The notes: generated by a model not told the origin, from the letters alone. A stretch of DNA of 64,000 nt from Inquilinus sp. KBS0705 (GCA_005938025.2 VCCI02000002.1:1-64000); one strand, 5' to 3'; positions 44,818-54,177 are shown, counted from the first letter of the stretch. Numbers and translations: made by a program.

Positions 44818-45420
44818 ATGGAGCCCGTTATTCATAAAGAGCGTATTATTTTAGGCATCGACCCGGGCACGGCCGTTATGGGATATGGCCTGGTATTGGA
44901 AAAAGGACCGAAAATAGAATTGATAAGTTTAGGGGTGGTGAAGATGGATAAGATAGACGACCACATGCTTAAGCTACAGCGCATATTCGAAAAAACCGTT
45001 GCGCTTATTGATAACTACAAACCCGACTGCCTGGCTATTGAAGCTCCTTTCTACGGTAAAAATATACAGGTAATGCTAAAATTAGGCCGGGCACAGGGCG
45101 TATGTATGGCAGCTGCATTATCACGTAATGTTACTATTACCGAATACTCGCCCCGTAAGATAAAGCAGTCTATTACTGGCAACGGAAGCGCCACAAAAGA
45201 GCAGGTTGCCGCGATGTTGCAAACCCTTTTAAAATTTAACGAAACACCAGATTTTTTAGATGCGACAGACGGACTTGCCGTAGCAGTATGCCACTCGTTC
45301 CAAAAAATCACTACATCATCAGTTAAAAGCAGCACGGGTAGCAAAAGCAAAAAATCTTACTCGGGCTGGGAAACTTTTGTAAAAGATAATGCTGTAAGAG
45401 TTAAAGGCGGTACCAAATAA
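44818..45420 (+). CDS. ruvC: Crossover junction endodeoxyribonuclease RuvC
   Basis: The 200-residue nuclease resolves Holliday junctions with RuvAB. Acidic catalytic residues are visible in GIDPGTAVMGYG, AIEAPFYGKNIQ and DFLDATDGLAVAVCH. A Ser/Lys-rich tail extends beyond the typical 160-180 residues. The neighbouring deoxyribonucleotidase on the minus strand ends at the next base. Confidence 0.95.
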   Translation: MEPVIHKERIILGIDPGTAVMGYGLVLEKGPKIELISLGVVKMDKIDDHMLKLQRIFEKTVALIDNYKPDCLAIEAPFYGKNIQVMLKLGRAQGVCMAAALSRNVTITEYSPRKIKQSITGNGSATKEQVAAMLQTLLKFNETPDFLDATDGLAVAVCHSFQKITTSSVKSSTGSKSKKSYSGWETFVKDNAVRVKGGTK

Positions 45421-45945
45421 CTATAGGAACATTTTAGCTACATCATCCCACGAGTCTACTCTAACATCCCACTCAACATTTCTATTATGAGATGCTGTGA
45501 AAAGCACGCCTTGCCCTATAAATCGTTTAAAATGCCTTACGTTGTCATCAATCAGGTAGTCGGCATTAATAATACTCTTATCGCCGCAAAACACAATATT
45601 AGTCCATGATATATATGGAAAATGAGTATTAAGCCAATTGAGCTTATGTTTAAACGAGTAAGGGAACTCCATTGCAGCTGTAGTAATAAACAGTTCATAC
45701 TTTTTATGAAGCTCATTTATCACCTCCTGGCTACCAGGTATAATATTCAAATCTTTAAAAAAATCTTCGTGATGAGCGTATTCCTTTACTTTATACCGGT
45801 GTCCTTCTTCTAAAAGGTCTTCAAAGCGACTTGAGCTTAATTGTTCAGGTGTAAATTCAATATTGTAATCTCTTTTATACCAGTCTGCAAAACGCTGAAT
45901 GGCATCCGAGATTACTTCATCCATATCAATAGCTATTCTTTTCAT
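45421..45945 (-). CDS. 5'(3')-deoxyribonucleotidase-like HAD phosphatase
   Basis: The 174-residue protein has HAD motif I (IAIDMDEVISD), motif II (ELFITTAAMEFPYSF) and motif IV (INADYLIDDNVRHFK), and matches the NT5C family. It dephosphorylates deoxyribonucleoside monophosphates. It is convergent with ruvC with no gap. Confidence 0.88.
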   Translation of the reverse strand: MKRIAIDMDEVISDAIQRFADWYKRDYNIEFTPEQLSSSRFEDLLEEGHRYKVKEYAHHEDFFKDLNIIPGSQEVINELHKKYELFITTAAMEFPYSFKHKLNWLNTHFPYISWTNIVFCGDKSIINADYLIDDNVRHFKRFIGQGVLFTASHNRNVEWDVRVDSWDDVAKMFL

Positions 45946-45987
45946 AGTGCCTGTTTCTCACAAATATAACAGACTAAAGGTCATTTA

Positions 45988-46010
45988 TTATTTATAATTA
46001 TTCTAAATAA
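45988..46010. promoter_or_regulatory. Imperfect palindrome upstream of the TonB receptor, candidate Fur-type operator
   Basis: TTATTTATAATTATTCTAAATAA reads nearly the same on both strands and lies just upstream of the promoter at 46035. It shares TCTAAATAA with the second site at 46051-46070. An iron-responsive repressor site is inferred from the gene's role. Confidence 0.4.
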
Positions 46011-46034
46011 CTTGCAGTAAACATTTTTATAATC

Positions 46035-46042
46035 TACATTTG
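46035..46042 (+). promoter_or_regulatory. -7 element of the TonB receptor gene
   Basis: TACATTTG with TTG at 46012-46014 (20-base spacing). The expected start is near 46046-46050, giving a 25-base leader and placing the two repeats on either side. Confidence 0.55.
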
Positions 46043-46050
46043 CGGCACTA

Positions 46051-46070
46051 TTAATAATTAGTCTAAATAA
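46051..46070. promoter_or_regulatory. Second TCTAAATAA-type site overlapping the transcription start
   Basis: TTAATAATTAGTCTAAATAA resembles the right-hand half of the 45988-46010 site and ends three bases before the ATG at 46073. Binding here would block transcription. Confidence 0.35.
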
Positions 46071-46072
46071 AT

Positions 46073-48559
46073 ATGAATCTACGTCAACCTATTTCCTCTG
46101 CCATAATTATCGTTTTAACCGTAATCTTTTCTTTTATTAATCCCAATACAACCGCTGCACAAACCAGTCGTGGTACCGTTAGCGGTAAAGTTGTTACCGG
46201 CAAAAACGAACCGGCCGGTAATGTATCAATTGGTTTAGAAGGTACCAATTATGGTACTGTTACTAACGAAGCCGGCGAGTTTTCATTTCGTGCACCGGCA
46301 GGGGCATACAAAATCATTATATCGTATGTTGGTGTACCACGTGTAGAAATACCCGTAACAGTAAATGCAGGTCAAGTATCATTAGTCCCGCAAATTACTA
46401 TTAACGCCAGTACGTCGCAATTAAGTGAGATAAATGTAATTGCAAGCCGCTCTAACCGCTTTACTGCGCGCATAAGTACCGATGCCGCCAAGATTCCGTT
46501 GGCTCCGTTAGAGAATGCGCAAAGCTATACTACTGTAACCGGTAGTTTATTAAAAGAACAACAAGTATATAATGTTGAAGACGCTTTACGTAATGTGCCC
46601 GGTATACAAAAAATGTGGGATGCAACCAGCCGTGCAGGTGATGGTGGTGGCTATTTTACGTTGCGTGGTTTTGTTACTCAAACCCGTTTGCGTAACGGTA
46701 TTGCCGGCTTAGTTACCAGCAGTATTGATGCTACTAACATAGACAAGATAGAAGTGATAAAAGGCCCATCCGCTACTTTGTTTGGCAGCACACTAACTTC
46801 ATTTGGTGGCTTGGTAAATAGAGTAACTAAAAAGCCATATGAGGCATTTGGTTTAGAAATTGGCCACACCGTTGGTAATTACGATTTAAATCGCACCAGT
46901 ATAGATTTGAATACCCCCCTTAGCTCAAATGTAGCTTTCCGTTTAAATTCGGCCTATAATTATGAAGGCAGCTTTCAAAACTATGGTAAAAGCCGTACGT
47001 TTTCTGCAGCGCCAAGCTTAGCTATTAAGGCTAATGATAAGCTATCCTTTTTATTAGAAAGTGAAGTATTCGTTGGCCGAAATTCAGCAAAGCCCTTCTT
47101 CTTCTTCTACTATGATTCGCCGCCAAAAGCTTTGGGTGTAACCAAAGTAAGCGATTTAAATATCAATTATAAAAACGCTTATGTAAATGATGACATAACT
47201 TCTTTTAGCCGTAGCTTAAATTATTTTGCAGAGGCTAAATATAAATTCTCTGATAAGCTTACTTCACAAACTGTATTCTCTTCATCTAATAGTTACTCCA
47301 ATGGTGCAAGCCCTTATTTCTACCTGGTTACCGATTCTACAGCTATTAAACTCGCACGCAAGCCTGGAGTAGCAGATCTGCCTGATCTTCCAGGCGAGGC
47401 AAATTATATTTATCGTAATGACCAGTCTACCTACCATAGTAAACTTAATGCTATAGAGATCCAGGAAAACATCAACGGTGATTTTAACATCGGCACTACG
47501 CGCCACCGTTTTGTTGTTGGTTTAGATTTTCAACACCAAAATTCTAATCAAGTGTACTATGGCGGATCTTACGGCATAGCACCTATAAACGACCCTACTT
47601 ATGATTACGGTGCGTTCAACAAAATATTGGTTGATGCCAATGTTTTTAACCCTGCCGCAGCATACCCCTACATCTACAAAACCAATACTTACAGTGCTTA
47701 TGCGTCAGACGTGATTAACCTAACCGACCGCTTAATTGCATCGGCAGGTCTACGTGTAGATCGCTTTGAGAATAAAGGTAGCTATAACCTGGATGGCTCG
47801 CTGTCAAGCCCATCGTTTAGTCAAACTGCTTTCTCACCAAAATTTGGCTTGATTTATCAGCCAATTAAAGAGGCTTTATCCTTATTTGTAAACTATCAGA
47901 ATGGTTTCCAGAATCCTGGCTTTTACATCAATAGAAATAACGTGTCAACAATGGCAAAAATTCAAAATGCCAATCAAATAGAAGGTGGTGTTAAAATGGC
48001 CTTATTTAATGGTAAATTAAATGGTACCATTAGCTACTACCGAATTAACCTTACTAATGTATTACGTACAGAGCCCGGCTCTGGTGCCCAGGCAATACAG
48101 GTACAGGACGGCACACAAAATAGCAAAGGTTTCGAGGCTGAGATTATTGCCAACCCCATACCTTCAATTAATATTGTAGCCGGTTTTGCCTACAACGATT
48201 CTAAGTACACCAAATCTGATGCTGATGTACAAGGTCTTCGCCCAAATACCGCAGGCTCGCCATATTTGGGTAACTTTTATGTAAGCTACCGCTTACCCGA
48301 AAGTGCCATTAAAGGCTTAGGGCTTGGTTTTGGTGGTAACTACGCCAGCAAAAACAAGATCATCAATAGCGTTAATCAGGGTACATTTGAATTACCATCT
48401 TACACAGTGTTAAATAGCAACGTATTTTACGACAGGGCTAAATATCGTTTCGGGCTTAGCGTTAATAACTTAACCGACAAGCACTACTATACCGGCTATA
48501 CTACAATTAATCCGCAGCGATTACGCCAGTTTGTACTAAGCGCAACCTATAAATTGTAA
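46073..48559 (+). CDS. TonB-dependent siderophore receptor
   Basis: The 828-residue outer-membrane protein has a signal peptide ending at TAAQT, a carboxypeptidase-regulatory-like domain (SGKVVTGKNEPAGNVSIGLE, about 38-110), a plug (VEDALRNVPGIQKMWDATS; IDKIEVIKGPSATLFGS) and a 22-strand-type barrel ending in LSATYKL. The plug features match FhuA/FpvA-type siderophore receptors. The PepSY membrane protein begins two bases downstream, an arrangement typical of ferric-siderophore uptake with cytoplasmic-side reduction. Palindromic sites around the promoter suggest iron control. Confidence 0.92.
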   Translation: MNLRQPISSAIIIVLTVIFSFINPNTTAAQTSRGTVSGKVVTGKNEPAGNVSIGLEGTNYGTVTNEAGEFSFRAPAGAYKIIISYVGVPRVEIPVTVNAGQVSLVPQITINASTSQLSEINVIASRSNRFTARISTDAAKIPLAPLENAQSYTTVTGSLLKEQQVYNVEDALRNVPGIQKMWDATSRAGDGGGYFTLRGFVTQTRLRNGIAGLVTSSIDATNIDKIEVIKGPSATLFGSTLTSFGGLVNRVTKKPYEAFGLEIGHTVGNYDLNRTSIDLNTPLSSNVAFRLNSAYNYEGSFQNYGKSRTFSAAPSLAIKANDKLSFLLESEVFVGRNSAKPFFFFYYDSPPKALGVTKVSDLNINYKNAYVNDDITSFSRSLNYFAEAKYKFSDKLTSQTVFSSSNSYSNGASPYFYLVTDSTAIKLARKPGVADLPDLPGEANYIYRNDQSTYHSKLNAIEIQENINGDFNIGTTRHRFVVGLDFQHQNSNQVYYGGSYGIAPINDPTYDYGAFNKILVDANVFNPAAAYPYIYKTNTYSAYASDVINLTDRLIASAGLRVDRFENKGSYNLDGSLSSPSFSQTAFSPKFGLIYQPIKEALSLFVNYQNGFQNPGFYINRNNVSTMAKIQNANQIEGGVKMALFNGKLNGTISYYRINLTNVLRTEPGSGAQAIQVQDGTQNSKGFEAEIIANPIPSINIVAGFAYNDSKYTKSDADVQGLRPNTAGSPYLGNFYVSYRLPESAIKGLGLGFGGNYASKNKIINSVNQGTFELPSYTVLNSNVFYDRAKYRFGLSVNNLTDKHYYTGYTTINPQRLRQFVLSATYKL

Positions 48560-48561
48560 CC

Positions 48562-49740
48562 ATGACCCCATTTAAAAAAGTAATACTTTTTTGCCACCGC
48601 TGGCTCGGATTTATTTCCGGGCTTGTGGTGTTTATTGTAAGTATTACGGGCTGTATCTTTTGTTTTCAGGATGAGATACAGGATGCCATATACAAACACC
48701 GTACCGTGCAAAATACGGGTAAGCCATATATACAGCCATCGCAACTAATTAACGAAGTTAAAAAAACTTACCCTAAGGCATCGTCTGATTTTATTTACTA
48801 CTATGGTAAAGAGCGCCCTGCCGCTGTATATGCCAACCTGGGTAAAGATGGCTATGAATTTATCTATTTAAACCCATACACAGGTAAAATCACCTATCAC
48901 GAACAGCTACAGAGCAACTTTTTTGTGGTTGTAGAATACATTCACCTGTATTTGCTGCTGCCGCCGGCCATTGGCAAGTGGGTAGTTGGCGTATCGGTTA
49001 TCATTTTTATGGTGATCATGATAACAGGGTTGATCCTTTGGTGGCCCAAACGCAAAAGCGACCGCAAGCGCAGCTTTACCATTAAATGGGGTGGCCGCTG
49101 GCGCAGGGTTAACTATGATCTGCATAACGTGCTTGGTTTTTACGCGACGTCTATTGCCATCATATTGTCTATAACAGGCTTAGCTATAGCTTTTCAGCCG
49201 GTAAGTAAAGCCATATACAACACTGCAAATGTTGGCAGAAACATCAAATATGAGGATGAAGTAACCGAACCTAAGTCCGATTCACTTAAAAGGGCCGGGC
49301 TTGCTAAGCAGCCTGTTGTTGATATAGCATTTGCATACGCCAGGCAGCAAGCCCCTGATGCTGAAATGTTTTTGATCCATAACGACCCTGCTTTATCGGG
49401 GGCTATTGGCGTTGGTGCTTATGCAAAATCGCTGCACTACTCTAATGCCAATGGTTTCGAATTTGACAAGTACAATGGCAAGCTGCTAAAGTCGTACATA
49501 TACAATAAGAAGAGCCCCGGCCTTAAGCTTAATGAGATGAATTACGACATCCATGTAGGTCAAATTGGTGGTTTAACCACCAAGATCATTGCTTTTTTAG
49601 CCAGCTTGATTTGCGCCAGCTTACCCGTTACCGGCTTTATTATCTGGTGGGGTAAACGCAAGAAAAACAAGTCGAAATCAGCAAAGGTGCGTAATGCAAT
49701 TCACCGGAAAACACATAAACAACAGGTAGCCCAGGTATAA
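48562..49740 (+). CDS. PepSY-associated iron-regulated membrane protein
   Basis: The 392-residue protein has four hydrophobic spans (LGFISGLVVFIVSITGCIFC; VGVSVIIFMVIMITGLILWW; YATSIAIILSITGLAIAF; IIAFLASLICASLPVTGFII) and a PepSY domain between the first two. Conserved histidines near the spans (CHRWLGF, EYIHLYLLLP, YDLHNVLGF, NYDIHVGQ) could hold haem. Such PiuB-like proteins reduce ferric siderophores. It is two bases after the receptor gene, so co-expressed. Confidence 0.9.
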   Translation: MTPFKKVILFCHRWLGFISGLVVFIVSITGCIFCFQDEIQDAIYKHRTVQNTGKPYIQPSQLINEVKKTYPKASSDFIYYYGKERPAAVYANLGKDGYEFIYLNPYTGKITYHEQLQSNFFVVVEYIHLYLLLPPAIGKWVVGVSVIIFMVIMITGLILWWPKRKSDRKRSFTIKWGGRWRRVNYDLHNVLGFYATSIAIILSITGLAIAFQPVSKAIYNTANVGRNIKYEDEVTEPKSDSLKRAGLAKQPVVDIAFAYARQQAPDAEMFLIHNDPALSGAIGVGAYAKSLHYSNANGFEFDKYNGKLLKSYIYNKKSPGLKLNEMNYDIHVGQIGGLTTKIIAFLASLICASLPVTGFIIWWGKRKKNKSKSAKVRNAIHRKTHKQQVAQV

Positions 49741-49760
49741 TTTGATAGGCTTGCAAGCAA

Positions 49761-50789
49761 CTATTTTTCAGGGTATTCTATTAATACATTATCGGTAACG
49801 GCATGGCCTGTGCAGGTAAGTATCCAGCCTTTGGCGATGTCCTCATCGGTTAGTACCTCGTTCTTAGCCATCTCCACTTTGCCTGTTTTACAGAAAGCTA
49901 CACATGCCGAGCACATGCCGCTACGGCAGCTGTAGGGCAGGTTTATCTTGTTTTGCAGCGCCGCCTGAAGGATTGATTGGTTCTCTCCTTCTATTACATT
50001 GTGGAGTTCGTTTTTATAGCTAATACGGATGTTTTTAGGCGGATAATTGGTCTGTGTGCCGGTTACAGGTATGGTTTCTAATACAAAGTTTTCGCGATGT
50101 ATTTGCTGATGATGGATACCCATATACAGCAGGGTAAGCTGTATCATACGCATATATACAAATGGCCCGCATAGGTAAAAAGCTGCCTTTTCCCTCGAAA
50201 ACACCAGTTGCTGATTCACATATCGCTCAACAACCAGGTTGTTCAACCGGTTGGCTTCACTGCTTAGTAAGTATATAATATTAAGCCTGTCGGGATAGGT
50301 CTCCGTTAGCTCGGTTAGTTCATTATGAAAGATAACCGACCGTTCATCCTGGCAGCTGTATATCAAATGCAACTTGCTATCGCCCTGACGGTTAAGGATA
50401 TATTTCAGCTGCGAAAACACCGGTACTATGCCGCTTCCAGCGGCAAAATAGATGATGTCTTTTTGCTCTTCGTGGTCGGTAATTGTAAAAACACCCGCCG
50501 GCTTAACCGCTGTAAGCATATCGCCTACATTCACTTTAGTTAGCAAAAAACGCGATATTTCGCCGTTACTTACACGTTTAACAGTAATGGCCAATAAGGC
50601 CTCGTCGGGTGATGAACTAAGGGAATATGAGCGCCGTATCTCCTGGCCGTGATGCTTGAATATAAGGGTAATAAACTGGCCTGCCTTGTAAGGTATTTTA
50701 CGCCCTGCAAACTCAACCAGGTAAAAAGTAGCGGTATCGTGTAGCTCCCATTTGATCCTATCGACTCTTAAATTTAGGATGTCGTCCAT
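49761..50789 (-). CDS. Ferredoxin-NADP(+) reductase-type protein with 2Fe-2S domain
   Basis: The 342-residue protein has an FAD domain (RSYSLSSSPDEAL), an NAD(P) domain (DIIYFAAGSGIVPVFSQ) and a C-terminal plant-type ferredoxin domain (LPYSCRSGMCSACVAFC plus C in LTCTGHAV). It resembles PaaE/HmpX-type reductases. It is convergent with the PepSY gene (20-base gap) and could supply electrons for iron release, an inference from position. Confidence 0.88.
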   Translation of the reverse strand: MDDILNLRVDRIKWELHDTATFYLVEFAGRKIPYKAGQFITLIFKHHGQEIRRSYSLSSSPDEALLAITVKRVSNGEISRFLLTKVNVGDMLTAVKPAGVFTITDHEEQKDIIYFAAGSGIVPVFSQLKYILNRQGDSKLHLIYSCQDERSVIFHNELTELTETYPDRLNIIYLLSSEANRLNNLVVERYVNQQLVFSREKAAFYLCGPFVYMRMIQLTLLYMGIHHQQIHRENFVLETIPVTGTQTNYPPKNIRISYKNELHNVIEGENQSILQAALQNKINLPYSCRSGMCSACVAFCKTGKVEMAKNEVLTDEDIAKGWILTCTGHAVTDNVLIEYPEK

Positions 50790-51021
50790 TTTTATGGTTT
50801 TTGATACTCAAAAGTGGCCCTGCAGGCTGCGTTGGCCCATTACATTCCACCTTTAGCTATAAATTATTCCATTTTTTTGTTCGTATTGCGGGAATTTTTC
50901 TCTTTTTTTCGTTTTAATTCGCTACCCCTCACTCACTAATATAAAATTTTATTTGATATAAAAAAGTGAATGAAGCAGTTTTTCATTTTAAAAAAATTGT
51001 CTCCGTTTGCTGTCTCCAAAA
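50790..51021. other. Intergenic interval, no feature supported
   Basis: AT-rich sequence between two minus-strand genes. It should hold the promoter of the reductase gene, but no clear -7/-33 pair was seen. Confidence 0.4.
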
Positions 51022-52017
51022 TTATTGAACGCTCAACACAATTTTTCCAAACTGTTTGGCATCGGCCATTTTACTAAAGGCATCTTTTGCATTGGCTAAA
51101 GGAAAAACCTCGTCGACCACCGGCACAATTTTATGTTCGTTTACAAAATCAAGCATGGCCTTAAACTCCTGCTGCGTGCCCATGGTTGTGCCTAATATTT
51201 GCAGCTGTTTCCAAAATATGGGGCGGGCGTTCAGCTCGGGGATGTTACCCGCCGTACCGCCAAAAAACACAATGCGCCCGCCGGGATTACACAAGTCGGG
51301 TATCTTATTAAAATCGGGGCCTAAGGCACTATCTATAACCGCGTCAAAACCACCCGCCAATTGCTTTAACTGCTCGGCCCAATCCTGCGCTTTGTAGCTT
51401 ACCCCTGCAGACGCACCAAGCAACTTGGCCTTTTCTATCTTTTCGCCCGTACCCGATGTTACAAACACCCTACACCCCGCCGCAAATGCAAATTGTAATA
51501 AAAACGATCCTGTACCTGCGCCAACGCCTATGATGAGTACGGTATCGCCCTTTTTAATTTTAGCCTTGGTAAATAAAGCACGGTAAGCGGTTAAACCGGC
51601 CAAAGGCAGTGCGGCAGCCTGCTCAAAGGTTAAGTGCGTCGGTTTGGGGTAAAGGTACTCCGCTTTAACCAACACATACTCGGCCAAAGTGCCATCATCT
51701 GGCAGGCCCAATATTTTAAAGTCTTTTGATTGAAATTCATCATGGTCGCCCCAGTTGTGCGATGGGTTGATTACCACTTCTTTATTCAGCCAGTCACCCG
51801 CGCCTTCGCCTGCTTCGGCAACAATACCGGCGCCATCGGCACCCAATACAGTAGGGTACTTTATACCGGCATATTTACCTATGCTTATCCAGTAATCGCG
51901 GCGGTTTAAGGCTGCCGCCTTTATTTTAACCAATACCTCGCCGGGGCCGGGTGTGGGTTTATCAACCTCTTTGTATACGATAGGGTTTTCTGCGGATTCT
52001 AAGACGATTGCTTTCAT
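51022..52017 (-). CDS. MDR-family quinone-oxidoreductase-like protein, zinc-free
   Basis: The 331-residue protein has the GroES-like N-terminus (KAAALNRRDYWISIGKY, GADGAGIVAEAG) and an NADPH-binding fold (VLIIGVGAGTGSFLLQFA). The catalytic and structural zinc cysteines of alcohol dehydrogenases are absent, so it is a quinone-oxidoreductase-like reductase. No pathway is evident from the neighbours. Confidence 0.87.
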   Translation of the reverse strand: MKAIVLESAENPIVYKEVDKPTPGPGEVLVKIKAAALNRRDYWISIGKYAGIKYPTVLGADGAGIVAEAGEGAGDWLNKEVVINPSHNWGDHDEFQSKDFKILGLPDDGTLAEYVLVKAEYLYPKPTHLTFEQAAALPLAGLTAYRALFTKAKIKKGDTVLIIGVGAGTGSFLLQFAFAAGCRVFVTSGTGEKIEKAKLLGASAGVSYKAQDWAEQLKQLAGGFDAVIDSALGPDFNKIPDLCNPGGRIVFFGGTAGNIPELNARPIFWKQLQILGTTMGTQQEFKAMLDFVNEHKIVPVVDEVFPLANAKDAFSKMADAKQFGKIVLSVQ

Positions 52018-52086
52018 AGGTATGATGAGTTTGTTATTGCTGTTAACGAAGTAATCTTACAACCGTGCTTAAACGCCCTGCATTAA

Positions 52087-52116
52087 GGGAGATTGCTTCG
52101 TACCTCGCAATGACGG
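52087..52116. repeat. Fragment of a dispersed Bacteroidota intergenic repeat
   Basis: The segment reading AGATTGCTTCGTACCTCGC followed by AATGACGG is of a kind I know as very frequent in Sphingobacteriaceae intergenic regions. There is one copy in this window. Confidence 0.5.
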
Positions 52117-52150
52117 GTGATATAATAAGTAGACGTGTAATATTAAATTA

Positions 52151-52183
52151 AAAAAGCGGCAGAATGTTTCCACCTGCCGCTTT
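52151..52183 (-). terminator. Intrinsic terminator after the superoxide dismutase gene
   Basis: On the minus strand AAAGCGGCAG pairs with CTGCCGCTTTTTT, 22 bases after the stop at 52205. Confidence 0.85.
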
Positions 52184-52204
52184 CTGTATTATTTATGTTT
52201 TAAC

Positions 52205-52816
52205 TTAAGCTGTTGCTTTAGCGTAAAGCTCGGCAACATGGTTCCAGTTAATTACGTTCCAAATAGCTGCCAGGTAATCAGGGCGGCGGTTTTGGTATTT
52301 TAAGTAGTAAGCGTGCTCCCAAACGTCAATACCTAATATTGGGGTACCTTTTACTTCGGCTATATCCATTAAAGGACTATCCTGGTTAGGGGTAGATGTA
52401 ACAGCCAGTTTTTTATCGGCAGTAACAATTAACCATGCCCAGCCCGAACCAAAACGTGTAGCACCTGCCTCAGATACCTTAGTTTTCAGATCGGCAAACG
52501 AACCGAAGGTGCTTTTTATAGCATCGGCCAATGCGCCTGTAGGCTCGCCACCACCGTTTGGTGATAACAATGTCCAAAACAAAGTGTGGTTGTAATGGCC
52601 GCCACCGTTGTTACGAACCGGCATTGGATATTTAGATATGTTTTTAATAATGTCTTCAATATTACCATCTGCTTCTGGCTTACCTTCTAAAGCTTTGTTT
52701 AGGTTGGTAACATAAGCCTGGTGATGTTTACCATGGTGAATTTCCATAGTAGCTTTATCAATATGCGGTTCCAGTGCATCGGTAGCGTATGCTAACGCCG
52801 GTAGTGTAAATGCCAT
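52205..52816 (-). CDS. sodA: Superoxide dismutase (Fe/Mn)
   Basis: The 203-residue enzyme has all four metal ligands: His in [13 protein letters not shown], His in [10 protein letters not shown], and Asp and His in [34 protein letters not shown] and GSGWAWLIV are family landmarks. It detoxifies superoxide. Metal preference cannot be read reliably. Confidence 0.95.
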   Translation of the reverse strand: MAFTLPALAYATDALEPHIDKATMEIHHGKHHQAYVTNLNKALEGKPEADGNIEDIIKNISKYPMPVRNNGGGHYNHTLFWTLLSPNGGGEPTGALADAIKSTFGSFADLKTKVSEAGATRFGSGWAWLIVTADKKLAVTSTPNQDSPLMDIAEVKGTPILGIDVWEHAYYLKYQNRRPDYLAAIWNVINWNHVAELYAKATA

Positions 52817-52879
52817 AATATTTCTATTTTTAAGGTTAAACTAAATCGTGATGAACAAATATAAGGGATGAATATAGTT

Positions 52880-52942
52880 TTTGTTCTATATCAATGTCAA
52901 GTTTTAGTTAATTCGTGTATAAACTAAGCCTTATTGCGCTTG
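52880..52942. repeat. Direct repeat copy 1: duplicate of the tadA 3' end
   Basis: 63 bases from TTTGTTCTATATCAATG to TATTGCGCTTG match 53242-53305 except for one A inserted in the second copy. The second copy contains the tadA stop codon and last codons, so this is a duplicated gene end. Confidence 0.85.
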
Positions 52943-52971
52943 TAGATGTGTCACTATAGGGGCACGGAAGA

Positions 52972-53112
52972 ATTTAATTCCCTCCCCCGGGGAGGGGTGC
53001 GGTAAGATATGAGCGCAAAGGCAGGGAGGGGTTATATAAGCGATGGGTTACAAGTTAGCTTGACGCCTGATTTAACCCCTACCTCCTCCTTCCCCAGGGA
53101 AGGAATCGCACA
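52972..53112. repeat. MITE-like intergenic repeat with CCCTCCCC / GGGGAGGG arms
   Basis: The segment opens TTAATTCCCTCCCCCGGGG and closes TTCCCCAGGGAAGGAATCGC, with internal GGGAGGGGTTATA and TTTAACCCCTACC arms that pair. This layout is typical of dispersed palindromic repeats in this group. It lies between the two 63-64 base direct repeats. No coding frame is supported. Confidence 0.55.
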
Positions 53113-53241
53113 CTCCCCCCACAATTTAATCTTTTCGTCTGCCCTTGTTAGTGTTGTCACCAACAAGCCGCCATACACTTAAACCTGCATATCTTTTACC
53201 TGTGCTAAAGGTTGTTGGAGACAAACCAACAACGGCGAAGC

Positions 53242-53305
53242 TTTGTTCTATATCAATGTCAAGTTTTAGTTAATTCGTGTATAAAACTAAGCCTTATTGC
53301 GCTTG
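53242..53305. repeat. Direct repeat copy 2, includes the end of tadA
   Basis: 64 bases matching 52880-52942 with one extra A. It overlaps the last 19 bases of the deaminase gene and is taken as the ancestral copy. Confidence 0.85.
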
Positions 53306-53766
53306 CTCCTAAAAAAATCACGCACCAGTTCGGCACATTCGTTTTCGTGAATACCGCCGCTAATTAATGTTTTAGGATGTGTTATTTTTTGATTTATCCG
53401 GCCAAAGCCGCGGTTGGCATCGTAAGCGCCAAAAACTATGCGGCCAATTTGAAACCAGTACGATGCACCGGCGCACATTACGCATGGCTCCATGGTTACA
53501 TACAAAGTGCATTCGGGCAGGTATTTGCCGCCCATTGAATTGGCTGCGGCGGTTAAGGCCTGCATTTCGGCATGTGCCGATACGTCATTTAAACGCTCGG
53601 TTAAGTTATGCCCGCGGCCAATTATCTTGCCTTTGCAAACCACAACGGCACCAATAGGTATCTCATCCTCTTTTAAAGCCAAACGCGCCTCTTTTAAGGC
53701 CTCGTTCATAAAAAACTCGTCGGGGGATATGGCCGGTTGTTCATCGCCGAAAGTAAAATATCGCAT
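53287..53766 (-). CDS. tadA: TadA-like nucleoside/tRNA adenosine deaminase
   Basis: The 159-residue deaminase has the zinc site HAEMQAL and MEPCVMCAGA, and a family C-terminus (AYDANRGFGRIN). TadA makes inosine at position 34 of tRNA-Arg; guanine deaminases share the fold. The sequence TERLNDVSAHAEMQAL is nearer guanine deaminase-like members than E. coli TadA, so the substrate is not certain. It is the last of three minus-strand genes. Confidence 0.8.
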   Translation of the reverse strand: MRYFTFGDEQPAISPDEFFMNEALKEARLALKEDEIPIGAVVVCKGKIIGRGHNLTERLNDVSAHAEMQALTAAANSMGGKYLPECTLYVTMEPCVMCAGASYWFQIGRIVFGAYDANRGFGRINQKITHPKTLISGGIHENECAELVRDFFRSKRNKA

Positions 53767-53817
53767 TATATGTTCCCCTTAAATGTTCTTTTAAATAACC
53801 AGTTTACAAACAGCATG

Positions 53818-54153
53818 TCAGATGAGTTTACTACCGTTAGGCACAGGTTTATCAATGGCGGTTAATACAATATCGCCATTTTCATCGGCAAGGCCGGTCA
53901 CCAAAAATTCCGACATAAAAGTAGCTATTTGCTTTTTGGGGAAGTTTACCACCCCTAATATTTGCCTGCCGGGTAACTCTTCTTTAGTGTAATGCTTTGT
54001 TATCTGGGCGCTTGATTGCTTTATACCCAATGGGCCAAAATCAACCTTAAGCTTATAGGCAGGTTTGCGCGCTTCGGGGAAATCAGCCACTTCCAGTATG
54101 GTGCCGGCACGTAACTCTACCTTTTCAAAATCGTTCCAGGTTATGGTTTCCAT
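53818..54153 (-). CDS. csaA: CsaA-like tRNA-binding domain protein
   Basis: The 111-residue protein is an OB-fold tRNA-binding domain: [36 protein letters not shown] and [10 protein letters not shown] match CsaA. CsaA is described as a secretion-related chaperone in Bacillus; the function here is uncertain. It lies 24 bases downstream of the FAD oxidoreductase gene. Confidence 0.9.
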   Translation of the reverse strand: METITWNDFEKVELRAGTILEVADFPEARKPAYKLKVDFGPLGIKQSSAQITKHYTKEELPGRQILGVVNFPKKQIATFMSEFLVTGLADENGDIVLTAIDKPVPNGSKLI

Positions 54154-54177
54154 AAAACAAAGTTATAAAAGTAAGCG

